Counted from the first letter of the stretch, positions 24,094-37,204 are shown. The stretch is DNA of 64,000 bases from Coleophoma eucalyptorum (GCA_026120035.1 JALRME010000010.1:744001-808000); one strand, 5' to 3'. A program made the numbers and translations. The notes: generated by a model from the letters alone, not told the origin.

Positions 24094-25456
24094 ATGTCTC
24101 GCACAAGAGCTCGCATCGAGACCATAACCGGACTGGCCCTCCTCCAACGGACCTATCCTATAGCACCCACCGAGGCAAGCATAACACCGGAGCCAGAAGA
24201 ACTCCACGAGCTCCAAACCGCCCTCTCCAAAATCCACTCGCACCTCCTCGCCGGTCTCGTCACCCCTTCAACCCTAGACACAGCAGCTAAAAAGCTCTTC
24301 CCATCCTCCCCATCATCCTCCGCCTCCTCAATCCCAGAATTCCTAGAAGCCACCCTCGCCGCTCTCTCCTCACCAGCAAGCGAGCACGAGAGCGACGCGA
24401 CGAGAGAAGAGATCAAGAGCGAGATCTCCAACATCAAGACGCTATGTCAGAAAGTGATTGAGAAGGAAGAAGCCAAGGAGGAGGAGTGGAAGAAGCAGAA
24501 CCCGAAAGAGGCTGAGTGGGAAGAGGAGTTGCGGGCGCTTGGGAAGGTCCTAGACGGCATCTTTGAGGTGCAGATGACGACGTCTTCGTCTACTTCCGCT
24601 CCTTCCTTGGATGGCGAAGGAGGTGTTAAACCTGCTACTGAAGGTGCGGGAGTTGCAGACGGGCAGCCGGACCATGCTTCTCAAGAAGAGGAAAACATCC
24701 ATTGGGCGGCTATTGAGCATGCCTCGAAGGCCCTCCTCTCGTTGCTACGCACATACCCCATACCAACTTCCATTGTCAGCAAAAGTGGAATCGAAAAGTC
24801 GGTGCATAATGTCGTGGATGCTTTCCAGAGGATTGACCGGAATGGGGTCACGAGACGCTGGCCAGGGGATTGGGAGGCTGCTGAGAGATGTTGGGGTCTG
24901 TTGGATATGGTGGGCAGTGGGTTGCAGTTTTTAAAGGTTTTGGAGAAGAGGGCTGCTGGGACGGGTGGAGAAGTGAGTTATTGTTTTTTTTGATTTTTGT
25001 CTCGTCTTTGCTTCTACATAATAGCTAACCCACCCCCAGAAACCGACGACAAAATCTGTCTTCTTCCTGAAATCTGCACCTCCAGCAATATTCATCTTTG
25101 CCTCCTCGAATCAAGAATGGATCTCGCGAAGGCTTCGAGAGATGAAGAACTCTCTCGAAGATCTCGCCCTCCACGAAAATGACCTCATTAATCGCTCTGA
25201 TGAGAGTAGGTGGAACAGCGTGTTCCGGAAATTAGAGAGTTTGGAGCAATTCCTCGATGAAGAAGGACGAGCAGCATCCGCGAAGACGATCCGGGAGTCT
25301 GGGATCAATGTGGTAATAAAGCAGCTTTGTGAGCGGTTAGAGGCGTTGCATCATAAGAGTAGTCCGGATGAGGATCAGACACAGTATGCGCTCATGCACG
25401 TATCATGGGAGCTGGCGATGCGGATTCGAAGTAGTATTGATGCAATGAAAGAGTAG
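24094..25456 (+). CDS. unrecognised helical protein
   Basis: Two exons, join(24094..24972, 25040..25456), 431 aa, spliced GTGAGT..CCCAG in phase 0. I do not recognise the family. The N-terminus (MSRTRARIETITGLALLQRT) is followed by a Ser/Ala-rich linker and a long Glu/Lys helix (about residues 105-150, with EKEEAKEEEWKKQNPKEAEW). A second helical domain (HWAAIEHASKALLSLLRTYP, about 205-300) ends at the intron. After it come the strand-like segment SVFFLKSAPPAIFIFASSN and more helices. No signal peptide or membrane segment. It ends only 26 bp from the converging stop of the next gene, so the 3' UTRs must overlap. Confidence 0.8.
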
Positions 25457-25482
25457 GAATAAACTCTTTGCACATTATTATC

Positions 25483-27231
25483 TCAACGATTAAGCTGGCT
25501 TAGTTGCGTGGTTGATGTGTGGGCACCCTGAAAAGTCATTGGGCCTTCGAAACCCCTAACATTGCCTGATTCGGGCCAACTCTCTATAAGAGCAATGGTT
25601 TTGGGGAAGTACGTGTGAATGTTGTAGCTAGCGAGATACTGGTGAGAGTTCTTGAGTTGCACCAACTCATTTGTGGGTCTGAAATTCGGATTTTGGTCTT
25701 TAATCTTCATCGCAATCCCAGCGAGAAGATCATCTGCTACAAGATCAAAATTTCGTGGACACCACCATTCAGGTGCCTTTTCTCCCCAGCCATAGAATGG
25801 TCCTAGCTTAACATCCCTCAAATAGGAATGCTCGGCAGTTAGCACGAGAAGCTCAAATGCAAGAACGACCCCACCAGGAAGTTCATTCAGACGCTTAATC
25901 TCCGGGATAAAGGCTTCAGATCTAATACTATGCCAATCCGAACTAGCACGCTTATGTTGGGATAAAGGATCGTGTAACTGTTTCTCTGATTTTTCGTAGG
26001 ATTTAATGATGCGCTTCTTGATATCTTCGTGGAACTTGGCAGCTGCTCCTGGAAGCCATGGCCACATGAGGTTGATAGACTTTGGAAAGCAGGTCTTAAT
26101 GCCAACCTTTTTCAGTCTTCGATCCCTCTTCTCGAGTTCTTCCACTTCTGCTACAGGTGCAAAATCTGGCTCCTCATCCTTAATCTTTGTGGCAATTTCC
26201 ACCAGGAGCTCATCTACTACGTTGTCGAAAGGTCGAACTTGCTTACCATAACCTTTATGGTAGGATTTGGAGCCTAACGAGCCGTAATACTGTAGCCCAA
26301 GGAAAATTGCAAGATCAAAGGCCAGACGCAACCCTCCGCCTGCCACATATGCAAGTGATCTTACATCTGGAATGAATTGTTCCATCTTGCTCGCCAAAAC
26401 ATATGATGGTGATCCATAGCACTCGGAGCCAGGGGTGTCTATTTCATTTAGTGTCTCTTGATGCGCATTAGTGATTTGAGTCTTTAATGAATTATAGGTC
26501 CGGTCTGCAGCCTCTGGGCCCTTAACCCAAGCCGACAACATATTGTACGACCTCAAAAAGAAAGACTCAATTCCACGTTCCCGAAGATATGTGATCTGTT
26601 TGCCCAATTTTTCCACGGCTGGCAAAGGATTGTAATCCGGCTGCGTGTCCTTCCTCCTCTTGGCCAGAGAGTATAGCAAGTCATCCGCAGGCCTGTCCGA
26701 CGGCCTAGATCCATAACCAAATGAGGTACCGGCAACTCTGGCATACGAGTGTTCACCAAGGTAGAGGAGCACATCGTAGGCTAGGCTTAACCCTCCATTC
26801 ATCTCAGCCAATTTCTGAATCTGAGGAATAAAGTCCACCATGGCCCTACTCATATCATCCGAGGTGATGGAGATGTCTAGCTCCCAAATCTTCGCCTCCA
26901 ATGCATAGTAGACCTTGTTTATGCCTGCGCGTATACTCTTGTCAATCGCCTCGGCTGCGATGGGCGAGTTTTCGAGCTGTGTTCGAATCTCGGGAGGGGT
27001 TTCTGCGATGGTTAGCTAGGCCAATATCTCCTGCACCATACCCATACTTGTCAAGAGTCCTTGCCATGTGCTCGTCTGCAGCCCTTGCTCTATAATGAAT
27101 CGCTGCAGGATAGCAATCTGAGTCCTGAGTTCCTGGACCTCGGCCTCTTGGGAGAGCTTCACAGTCTTAGCCGATCGACTGTCACCGGATCCCCCCGTGC
27201 CACCCATGTGAGGTCTTTTGAGGGAAGACAT
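25483..27231 (-). CDS. protein with three tandem ~145-aa repeats, unknown family
   Basis: Two exons, complement(25483..27002, 27048..27231), 567 aa. The 45-bp intron (GTATGG..GCTAAC..CAG) removes an in-frame TAG at 27016-27018. The N-terminus is Gly/Ser-rich with a short coiled coil (EVQELRTQIAILQRFIIEQG). The rest is three diverged copies of one domain. Each begins FIP-[QDE]-[IV]..L, then GG..LAF[DE]L/AYDV, H/Q-[SY]-Y, a Gly-Trp/Tyr segment, then VADDLL..IA.KIKD..P[DN]F.P and GI.[ST]-[CYF]-F[PL][KR]. I know no named family with this signature. No signal peptide or transmembrane segment. It converges with the preceding gene (26-bp gap). Confidence 0.82.
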
Positions 27232-27845
27232 GGCAAGGATTGGATCGCGCAAGGAATCGGAGTCATAGGGCTCTGCAAGCTAGGACGATGGATTCGCGGA
27301 GTGCCCATTCGTGTCGAGCCGGAGTTTTGGCGTCTGAGAGTGACACGAGCTGAAGTTAGATTCATCGAGCCTGGGATAGTCTGAAAGCCGTGCAAATAGC
27401 CATGGCCCCTTCTGACGAACGAGCTAGAAGGTTGATTGAGATTCTGCATTTAAAGACAGAAGCTCTCGAGACCTGTCAGGGATGCTTACTTTTCCTTATT
27501 GGTGCAAAATGCGGGATGTCTTATTAAGCCTACAGATGTCGGATCTTCCGGTCATTTTCACGAGCACTATTTTCACGAGCACTTCGTTCACTTCACTCTT
27601 TTGTGACTGAACTCCCTTCAAATACCATACCCAGTGTGCGCATTGTCCCCTGGACCAGAGAAGATTAAGGAAATTTTGGTAATGTGGCAGCAATACTCTA
27701 GCACCTTGGCTATCTTTGATTCTCCCGTCTATCAGGTAAAAACACCAGTGTTCGTGTACTAACCAGTCAGACTCCTAACTCCATCCTTTTGCTCGACCGA
27801 TCATTCTAAACCACGCCAACGCCGATCCCAAGTGACTGCAAAAAC
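27232..27845. other. intergenic region
   Basis: About 0.6 kb upstream of the repeat-domain gene and downstream of the small membrane protein gene. Nothing recognised. Confidence 0.5.
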
Positions 27846-28400
27846 TCATGCCATTATCTCCTCTTCACTTGTCTCGGTCATGCTTCCGTCGCTCTCAAGG
27901 GTAGGAACGGACCCGCTACATTGACAAGTGATCTCGGACAAAGGCCTCCTCGTCTTATTTGCATTCAGCTCCATTCCTGGTTCGGTATCACTACCAGCAC
28001 CATCGAATCCGGTTACATGCCCATTCATCTTCATCTTCAAAACCGCACCCAACACCTCTTCCTCGCTCTGCTTCTCCTTCCTTAATTTTTCTCGTTCTGC
28101 TCTGGCTGCTCTGGCACTCCTCCTTTGCACTCGGTTATCTTGAACTCTTCCAAAAGCTAAGCATTGTACAAGGACCATGATTGCAGTATAGCTCCAGCAT
28201 AATTGCTCGTTCGCATGAACATCGAGCGCAATCTTAGTGCCTGGAAGAGGGCCAAGACTTTCCATGAACGGATGGGGAGATACTGAGGTCGTGTACGGCG
28301 GAGGCGAGAGGTGTGAAATAAAGGTATTGAACAGGTGGAGGATGAAGGCTGGGTTCAACAGAATGGCGGGAACGAGGTAGGAGGTATGGAAGGAAGGCAT
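27846..28400 (-). CDS. small putative membrane protein
   Basis: Intronless, 184 aa. The N-terminal third is hydrophobic (YLVPAILLNPAFILHLFNTF), followed after a Pro-rich loop by a second hydrophobic stretch (NEQLCWSYTAIMVLVQCLAF). A strongly basic-acidic helix then follows (RSARAARAEREKLRKEKQSE), and the tail is acidic Ser/Thr-rich (SMTETSEEEIM). The arrangement suggests a two-segment membrane protein with a cytosolic charged tail. Proteins of this layout are seen in other ascomycetes without known function. The start was chosen because no in-frame upstream ATG precedes the hydrophobic segment. Confidence 0.7.
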   Translation of the reverse strand: MPSFHTSYLVPAILLNPAFILHLFNTFISHLSPPPYTTSVSPHPFMESLGPLPGTKIALDVHANEQLCWSYTAIMVLVQCLAFGRVQDNRVQRRSARAARAEREKLRKEKQSEEEVLGAVLKMKMNGHVTGFDGAGSDTEPGMELNANKTRRPLSEITCQCSGSVPTLESDGSMTETSEEEIMA

Positions 28401-29921
28401 CTTCGAGGAAGGCAGTGGTCTTAAGATTACTAGAAGAGTGAGCTAGAGCATCATTTCCACAAGAATTTTGGCGGAACGTACTGAGGCTGGATTACACAAG
28501 CATTACGGTTGAGGTATGGATGATGTGGCTCTTGGAGGCTGTAGGATGTGTAGAGGCGCAATCAAGCCTAACAGTACGGTTGCGCGAAGATGCTGATCAA
28601 GGTACTCGCGAGCTCTTGGGGTGGCACAGACAGGTGGGATGCGGCTTTTGGGAATGCAAACTCTCGCGATGTTTGTTGTACCTCGGAGTGGTTTGCGATT
28701 AGAACCGGAATCTCAACCAGGGTCCATGAATCCCACCCGCCGTAGAGAAAAGCGTTGGCGTTGGTAGCGGAGTGCGAATGCGCGTCCGGATGATTGAACG
28801 AACAAAGGCGGTAAGTGGTAGTTGTAGGTAGGGATGGATTTATGGGGTCGTTCCAAGAGACAAACCGGGGTTCAGATCAGGTCAAGTGGTGTCGATGGCG
28901 AGAGGGAGAGCCAAGGATGCTTCATGTGCGGACAAGACCTAAAGTACTGAAGGGGAAGGCGGGTTTGTGATAAGTCGTGTCTTGATGATTTGATGAGCGA
29001 GCTTGGAAGGTAGCGCAAAGCTTGGAGATGTAGTAGCTTGTACGTGGAAGTAGTCCCTCCTGTCAGTTTGCCCGGTTTCTGCGAACAAGTCCAAGTTCTT
29101 CGCATCACATCATTGATGACATCTTCTATCTTTACCACTACTAGTACTGAGGGTTGCAACACCAACGCCAGGATTCCCCGTTATGCCTTGAGCATTGTTT
29201 CCTCTGTTTTCCTGCTCTTTCTCTTTGACATGTGCACCGGCAACATCCTCGCATGCGACATTGCAGGAGAATCCACTCAGCCACATTCAGCCGAGGCCGG
29301 TCTGAAGTACAGAGGGAGGTAACAGAAAAGAGTCGCCCTGCTGCAGCAATCCTTCATCTAATACGAGGGCAATACGACGTGAATACGGTGGTCTGTACTG
29401 GATACCTTTCTCCCACGACGACATGGACGTCTCGTGGAACCGGGTCGACCCCCGCGCAGCTGGAGTAGAGAAAATGTGTCGTTGAGGTGCACTCTTTACG
29501 TCAACGTGGACGGGGGGGGGACCAGTCAAGATGGCAGAATTGTAATCCATGCTCAGGTGAATTCGCCCGAAGCGCTACGGTACCTCACATCTATCAAATC
29601 TGCCATCTTGATTGATCTTCAGGGTCTCGCTTACACTGCGCTAGCATCGGAGCGGATCAAGTATAATACGAAACACGCCCCGAGCGTCATTCTCTTCCTC
29701 AAGGTCAAGCCACATTTACCCTGCCACACCCGCCACACCTGTCACATACATATCCATGTCATTTCAATCTCGATGCTCCCCTCCAGCCTCAAGCCACGTT
29801 TTTGTTTGGTGACGACAAGCTGTCTTTCTTTGTCCTGACCACATATGTGCATATGGGATAGTGGCAGACTACAACTCTCCTATCTTTTCTCTCACATTCT
29901 TATTTCTGAACCGCATCCAAG
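28401..29921. other. long divergent intergenic region
   Basis: About 1.5 kb between the small membrane protein gene and BOS1. Several 60-135-codon frames (for example 29434-29838) show no recognisable domain, and I treat them as chance. A C-rich leader precedes BOS1. Confidence 0.45.
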
Positions 29922-30690
29922 ATGGTGAGTATCTTACATAACCGTGCGTGCACCATACTGACATTCTAAGAATTCTCAATTCAATGCTGCCCTTAAGCAA
30001 TCCACCTCGCTCGCGCGCGACCTGTCCACCGCGTCATCCGCTCCCATAACACCCTCACTACTGGGCCAAATCTCCGCCTCACTAACCTCCTTCACTCGCA
30101 CGCTGGAAACATACGACAATCTCGCCAAAGCCGAGCTGATCCCTAGCAAACAAGAGAAAGCTTTCGAGCGGCTGAAATCCTTCCGCACCGAGCTCGCCAA
30201 TTACCGTACGCAGTTCGCTGCTTTGAAGAGCGAGGCCGCCGAGGTGCAGACGAGTATTGATCGCACTGAATTGCTGGGGAGGAGACCGCACAATACCGCG
30301 ACGCCCGAAAATCCTTATAGCAATGCAAGTATGGCTGCCAAAAGTCCGTGGGCACCACAAGGAGCGAGGAAGGAAGGGCTGGGGATGCAGAGTGGTGATT
30401 ATACAAGGGAGACGCATGCACTGAGGGAACAGAACTTCTTTGCAAATACGCATACCGCACTGGACGAGTATCTGGCAAGGGGCCAAGCAGTGTTGGGTGA
30501 TTTAGGCCAGCAGAGGGAGATACTGAAGGGCACGCAGAAGCGGTTGTATAGTGTTGCCAATACTCTCGGGGTGAGTGGTGACACGATACGCATGATTGAA
30601 CGCCGAGCGAAACAGGACAAGTGGATCTTCTGGGCTGGAGTGATTGTGTTCTTCCTGTTTTGCTGGCTTGTCTTGCACTTCTTACGGTAA
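29922..30690 (+). CDS. BOS1: ER-Golgi Qb-SNARE Bos1
   Basis: This SNARE drives fusion of COPII vesicles with the early Golgi. The model is join(29922..29924, 29971..30690), 240 aa: exon 1 is only the ATG, followed by GTGAGT..CTAAG. The N-terminal helical region (NSQFNAALKQSTSLARDL) leads to the family hallmark ELLGRRPHNTATPENPY, then RETHALREQNFFANT, and the SNARE helix ending VANTLGVSGDTIRMIERRAK. The C-terminal anchor is WIFWAGVIVFFLFCWLVLHF. Length and motif order match other filamentous-fungal Bos1 proteins. Start choice follows the splice junction and not an internal Met. Confidence 0.93.
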
Positions 30691-32973
30691 TCATGCGATT
30701 TTTTGTGGCTGCCGTGATGACCAATAGACGCAAAAAAGAAACGCCCAATATCCACACGGATTTGATTGCTTTATTCTCAAGCAAGAGGCAAATGGATTGC
30801 ATATTCAAGCAAGCGGCGGGGATACAAGTCTTCCGATCTGTATAGAGTATTCAAGCAAGCGAGGCGTTCTGGAGTTTGGAATTCGTTGCGAAAGACTGCA
30901 TCTTCGCGAGAGATAAATCATTATGAGCCAAGGCATCTCGTTAGTGATGTGGTTGTGTATTTGTATGTAGTAGTACAAACATCCTAAGATACGCTGATTT
31001 CATATCTGCTCTGGCCTTGTGCCCACTTTAAAATTGTAAAGTTGTTTCCTTAACCAAGAAAATCAGTAAGGAAAATCTCTCATGGAAGACTCGTATGAAG
31101 GGCTTCCGCAAACTGTAGGCCCATGTCTGAGAACCGATATGCATAATGCATTCAGATCTCAAAATCAGTTTTGTGCAAAACTGTAAAGCACATGCTAACC
31201 GTTAAAATATCACAATAAACAAAGTTTCAAGAGTGGAACTTCTTAAAAAAAAGGCAATCCCCCGCCATCGAACGGATGGAGAAATATCGGCGGATCCGTA
31301 CCGCAGGTGTTGTGTCAAATCATTGTTTTCTCTCAGCTTGCTACATACATGGTCACCAGTGCAATATTGAATCCTTTCTTCTCCTTTCTGGAGGCTTCAG
31401 TATCTGGGTATGTACAAACAAAGGAACTAGGAAGCATCTTATTTATAAGCCTCATTCGTCAAATTGATCACTAACCCAATTTTGCTTGCAACATACCTAG
31501 CATTTCTCCTATCGGCCACCTTCCAGCTCGCTTAATTGTTGATACTTACCTATAAAGCAACGCACTATCACATCAAAGTAGCTTACCTAGACATATCATT
31601 AATGTTTGTTTAAGTTAAGTTATAAGAGATGAAGATAAGGATTTATCAGTTGTAAATACATAGCCAAACCGGTATTCAAAACATAGCACTCTTAATACAT
31701 CCTTCATAACTGAATGGTAAGTAACGTTCGAAGGATGTGTCCCACAGTTCTTTTGATGACCCCTCTATCAATATTGAGTAATTTGTACTACTTGTTCTTC
31801 TTTTCAAAGTACTTACCAAATGCCCAATATCAATGCTGCATAAATCGTAGGGTCTTCCTTAGCAAAACTTTTCAACTAATATATAATCCCAATTTCAACC
31901 TATTAGGATATAATGTCGAATGAAAAGTGCATAGAGTTGGAGGTTTACTTAGAACTTGAAAAGTTTCTTGATTGAGAAAGACTATAATATTCCTATCTAA
32001 AGTACCTGATTGACGCGTGAAGTGCAAAGTCTATCACATGATTATTTGACTTCTGACATATAAGTCTCAAAGTCAAAATCGCTCTTATCGAATCATTCTT
32101 TCTTATGCCACGACGCCTCCCATTTGTGTAGGAGCTTCCCCGCTTTTCTTCTCTTATTCGAAACCACTTTTGTAGTCAATTTAGGTAGTTTAGAAAGCGC
32201 AAGTTTCTCGGTGATTGTTGGGGGATTGGCGAGGTATTTCTCCAGCATCACCGAGGGGGTTCTTCTGTGGATTCTGGTTCTATATATGTTAACTGATTAA
32301 GCCTTGCTATTTATAGAGAGTTTGCCTACTTTTCCACCATCATCGCTAATGGATGTTGAAGGATGTGGTCCGTAGGCATGACCAGTATTTGGTGTTTTGA
32401 ATACTGTCGTAACTGACTCTGTATCTTGAATTTATTGAGGAATGAATTGTTATGTTATTTACAGTCCATTAAGTAGATGGCCGGCTTTCAAAGTTCTTAT
32501 GGTAAATTATCGCTCTCTATTCACAACCGTTCTATGATTATTATTTGAAGTGAGCAGCTGGTTATGAAACGATCACCACATTGTAATATTGATACCCCTC
32601 TAGCTAGGATTTAACATAACACAAATTTCCTGAATAAGGAATCACCACAGTTGTGCTGTTTTGATGTTACACGCTCATTTATAGCACTAGGTGAGATGCA
32701 CTTTGGACCAATGAGATACTACAGCACAGTTGTGCTGTCAGAAACTTTACCCCAACCTCACTACAGCCTTGATCTGCGCAACAGTGCAATTCTGAGAATC
32801 AAACCAATATCCTACAATCATAATGCAGATCACCTCAACTACACCGAGCTACCTCGGCAGTGTCTCGAGTTCCTGAATAGCCTCACAGTTGACCATCGGC
32901 TAAAGAGCATTTAAGCTTCAGTTCCGCTGCCACACCGAGCCGGACGACTATCAGGCCATGCAAGATTCTGACG
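30691..32973. other. AT-rich intergenic region
   Basis: About 2.3 kb, markedly AT-rich from 31.0 kb. Only short frames (for example 32651-32914, 31714-31923) with no known motif. It marks the border between the conserved BOS1 block and the following accessory block. Confidence 0.45.
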
Positions 32974-35900
32974 ATGCCACCAAAAGCTTTCAACTTTGCC
33001 GAGCCTTCCCTGCAGTCCAGTCCACGTCGCGATCGATCTATACCTGCAGAACCATTAAGCCGAGGAAACACTGTTCAGACCATGTGGCTGCAAAGAAAGA
33101 AACCTTGCTGGCCTAACCCTGAGATTTCAGCTGGGTTGTTTTATGAAAATATAGGAGATCATTCCTGCTGGCAAGCAGTAGGACTGGCTCGAGAAATGTT
33201 CAATATCCAACTCGCGCCCGAAATCAAAGATCACCTACAGAAGAACGTTGATTTAGTCTCGACAACGGTAACGTGGAATATGTACATGGTAGGCCGTACG
33301 AAAGAAACTGCGAAGCCCATAATCATATTCTCCGGCGAAGACTCCAAAGATTGTAAACATTTAGTGAAGATAGTTAAAAAAAGTAGAATTCTTGACAAGT
33401 ATCCCGGAGTGGGAGTCGGAGGCAGCTCCCACCCCCCTGGCATTGGGACCCTGCCGCCGGAAACTGGTACTAATGCATCGATTAGGCTGTCCTGGATAAC
33501 AGACGAGTGGGATAAGGGCGATGATAGCCGCAGCAAAGCATGGCCCGGTATGGACGACTATGCAATCCCTGTGAGACAAATACTCTTGGGGAGTTTCCCT
33601 GCGACAAATCAAACTCCCGACGTGAATAATTTATTCGGAGCAGCTTACTCACTTCCCTCAAGAATGCTGGACTTAGATCTGGCACCCCAGGAATCCGACT
33701 TAGAGATGAACCCGCTGGATTCGGAGGAGTACTATCAATCCTACGATACTCTCCAAGAGCCAGTATTAGCTATTGGAGAGGAAGTGCCGTTCACTGATTC
33801 AGGATACGCATCTATTACCAACCATGAGAAATCTGCAGATGTTCAAAGCTCTCTTGCGGAACCACTAAGCCCAGCCAACACTGTACCTTTGAGTAAAAGG
33901 AACGACACAGACAGAGAAGATGCAAAAACCTTGTACTCAGCCGCGACCACCATTCCCCCGGCTTGTGCTCAAATATATATCACCGAGCTATGTAGCGATA
34001 TCTACGATAAACTTGGACAGCACTTCAGCACCGAAAGTTGGGGCACTGTATCTGATGTTCTCCCTTCGCTCATCAAGGCCTTTGCAGTCAGAATTGGCTA
34101 CGATTCTTCTGCCCAAGACAACCGGAAAATAATGTACTTCATCCACAAGCGCCATACGTAAGTGGTCATATTTAACAGAACATTGGGACAAGCTGGACTA
34201 ATAACGTCCTTCAGAGGAATCATTGCGAAACTTGAAGCCATGTTCCGTTCTGAAGATGACAATAAACCGACTATTTTCCAGGATGACCACAAAGAGATGT
34301 CTATACTGGAAAAGATGAAAATGTGGGACAGCAAAGTTGGAGAAGTTGATTCCGTGATTGAGTATGATGATCTATTTAAAGGAGTAAAGGATGATGAAGA
34401 CGAAATTATCAACCAGGTCGATTTATCTATTTACAAAAAGATCATACTCGAGAGTGCAGCCTACAAGTGGTTCCTTACAAGTCTGAAGAAGGAATGGTTC
34501 CTCCAGTGGAGTGCGATGCAGCCCCGCGTTATGCTTGAGGGTGTCCGCCACAGGATACTAGACAAACTACCAACAGGAACCATTAGCAAGCGACGACCTC
34601 TTTGCACTTATGAGGTCAGATTTGACCTTCAGTGGGGGTATGATATAGAAGGAAAGCTTAAGGATAGACTCCTTAGGCTGATCGAAACCGAAGGGCTGCT
34701 GTCGGAAGTTGTAATTGTGACAGGTTCTCCAAAGGAAGCTCAAGCACTGACCATCAGGCAATATATAAGCCAGACTTGGCCAGAGAGTGGTACACAACTC
34801 ATCAATACATTCCATGATGCAATAAACTATCCTGATCACCTTCAATCTGGTAAGTTCGCCAACTGTGTACAGAACTGATATAACTGATGCGTATGCAATG
34901 ACAGTCACCTTAGGAAACAATATAAAGCTTGAAACCAGAACCCATGGCTCCCACCTAGCAATCACAGCGATCGGGCCAGCAAATTTTGTCGCAGAGTGTG
35001 GAGAGCAATTGGCTTGGTTACGAGCTGCTCTACTCAACGCCAGTAGAGATTCTGTTAGTATATGCACGCCATCGATCATAAATTATAATGTTGAAAGTGT
35101 ACCAACTTCAGGGTTAAAGTACAAGGGCCATTGTGATATTGGTTTTGGAATTACGGATTTGGTGAGCCCAGTTGATTCTGCGCCATGTATACAGAATTCT
35201 TGGCAAGAGATAGTTGGAGAAGTTATCATCATCCTAGGGTACCCGATATCTCGTCGACCAGATGCATATCCAGGACTGGAGCTCTCCTTTGACGCGCTCT
35301 TATGTTTCCTACAGGCAGACAACGCGACCATCGTTAGTGGAACAATTTTTATCAGAGGGGCCAAGAAAACACTACGATTGATTAAATATACTGGCAACGT
35401 CTTTCTTTGGCATCCATCTCACACCCTAGAGTTTTGTTCGTGTTGTGAGGACCATCAGGCCCAAATGAAGATTGGAATATCAGAAGGAACTGCTGGCCTT
35501 CGTATTCTTCAGGGTGGTCGCCACATTCTTGGACAGTGCGCTGCTATTCAAGCTACTGTCGCCGAAAGTGAGTATCCTGCACTATTTATTGAATACGGTC
35601 ACTGATTGTAAATGGTTATAGATGGCGAAGGTACCTTTGAGAAATCAGACCTGGCTGCATTTAGCCAAGAGGAAACTCTTCCCATTTCTCCTAAATTTCG
35701 AGACGACAAGAGCGTTTCAAGGTTGTCAAACACCGGTAGCAATATTTACCCAGTTTCAGAGGATGATCTATCGGATTTCCCCATAAGCCACCGGATGTAT
35801 GATCAACTGGAGCTATTACCAGATGACAAGTCTACTGCTACGACAGCATCTCCAGAGGAATCCCTCGATTCCGACCTGTTATCGTTATCTGACTCTTCGG

Positions 35901-37204
35901 ATAAAATCGAATTACTTGATAGCAACAAGCCGGAATATCCGCTCCTGAGTGCTGTGCTTCTGAAAGTTCTCTCGAGATTTCAAAGCTTAGCCCAAAACCA
36001 GTTGACTGCCAACAGAGATGGAGAAGAGTCTATTTCGCACACAGAAACGACTGAATTTTCCACAACTACGGAGACTTCAAGACTATGTCAAAGAAGAGCA
36101 AGAAGCACAGAAGACCACAATGACACTGATAAAGATATAGACGGGTTTACAAGGCCGCCACGTAAGAGACTCAATATTGGCCAGGTTAAGGAGCCTCAGA
36201 AGTCACTTGCCTGTCCATACTTGAAGTTCGACCCGATTAAACATAGGAAATGTTGTACGAAGCAACTTAGCAGAATTCGGGACGTGAAGCAACATCTCGT
36301 TAGAAGTCATACGCCACAGCGATATTGCCAGCGTTGTTTGAGAACAGACTTCTGGGATGCGCAGACCCTTCAAAGACACGTGGATCTTGGAGCATGTCCC
36401 AGGAATGATCCAGTAAATCTGGAGGGGATATCGTATGAACAAAGAGGACAACTCTCCCAAAAGTCTAAGAGGAGTCTCAGTGAACAGGACCAATGGTTTG
36501 TGATTTGGGACATCATATTCCCAGAAAATTCACGACCAGATTCTGCTTACATGGATAGTAGCCTGTCCGTAGATATGCGTTTGTTCCGTGAGTACTGCTC
36601 TATCTATGGACCAGCCACCTTGAGAGAGCAGTTTGAGGCCGACCCGGTATTATCCAGACTAATAGGCGCTGAGGTGCAACAACTTTTGGACAGAGTAATT
36701 GCTCAAGGGATCATCAATTTATTCGAGAACTATGGGCGCTCCCGTCCCCCATCGGAGGATATTTCAGAGGATCGAGGCACGTCATCCTCCGGACGACAGG
36801 GTAGTTATCTGCAACCAATGGAGTCCGACACTACGATGTCGAGTGCAGATAGTGGAGTAGGCTTGGGAAGTCAAAGTTCACTCAATAATACTAACCAACA
36901 AGGAATATCCCGTTCGACCACTGATATATCGTCGGAGTTGAGTTGCCAACCAGAAGCAGCCGAGGGTCAAGTGCATGACGCTTGGCTAATGCCAGAACGC
37001 GAAGTGGTATTTCCTCAGAGTGAAGTCCAGGATAGTTTTGGTTGTCCCTATAGGTCATTCATCAATGATGAGATTCATAATAACCCTGAAGGATCCATCT
37101 TCGACTTACATCAAAATGTTGGAGCTGAAAACATCCTTAGCTGTTTCGCTATAAATGATCCATACTATGGGACTGAGGAACAGTTGCAAAGAGACGTCCC
37201 CTAA
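32974..37204 (+). CDS. fungus-specific multidomain protein with C2H2-type zinc-finger region
   Basis: Four exons, join(32974..34157, 34215..34849, 34905..35567, 35622..37204), 1354 aa. All introns have GTAAGT or GTGAGT donors and join frames. The first intron removes an in-frame TAA. Residues about 40-145 contain an alpha/beta-like segment (ETAKPIIIFSGEDSKDCKHL..) ending in the Gly/Pro run VGVGGSSHPPGIG. A helical middle follows (VLPSLIKAFAVRIGYDSS..). Around residue 700-760 is the conserved EVIIILGYPISRRPDAYPGL segment. About 1025-1085 form the zinc-binding region with CPYLKFDPIKHRKCC, RDVKQHLVRSH and YCQRC, then DQWFVIWDIIFPE. The linkers are acidic and Ser-rich. This architecture recurs in ascomycete accessory genes of unknown function, and nuclear action is inferred only from the finger. 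The neighbour on the other strand converges on it. Confidence 0.83.

Noticed and set aside
26970..27000. GTTCGAATC string resembling a tRNA B box
   Set aside because: No matching A box, acceptor stem or cloverleaf around it, and it lies in the coding exon of the three-repeat protein.
27016..27018. In-frame TAG that would make the three-repeat gene a pseudogene
   Set aside because: It falls inside a 45-bp intron with a GTATGG donor, a GCTAAC branch site and a CAG acceptor that preserves the frame.
34159..34161. In-frame TAA splitting the large zinc-finger gene into two genes
   Set aside because: The TAA is part of a GTAAGT donor. Splicing to CAG at 34214 removes 57 bp and keeps frame, joining two parts of one known fungal architecture.
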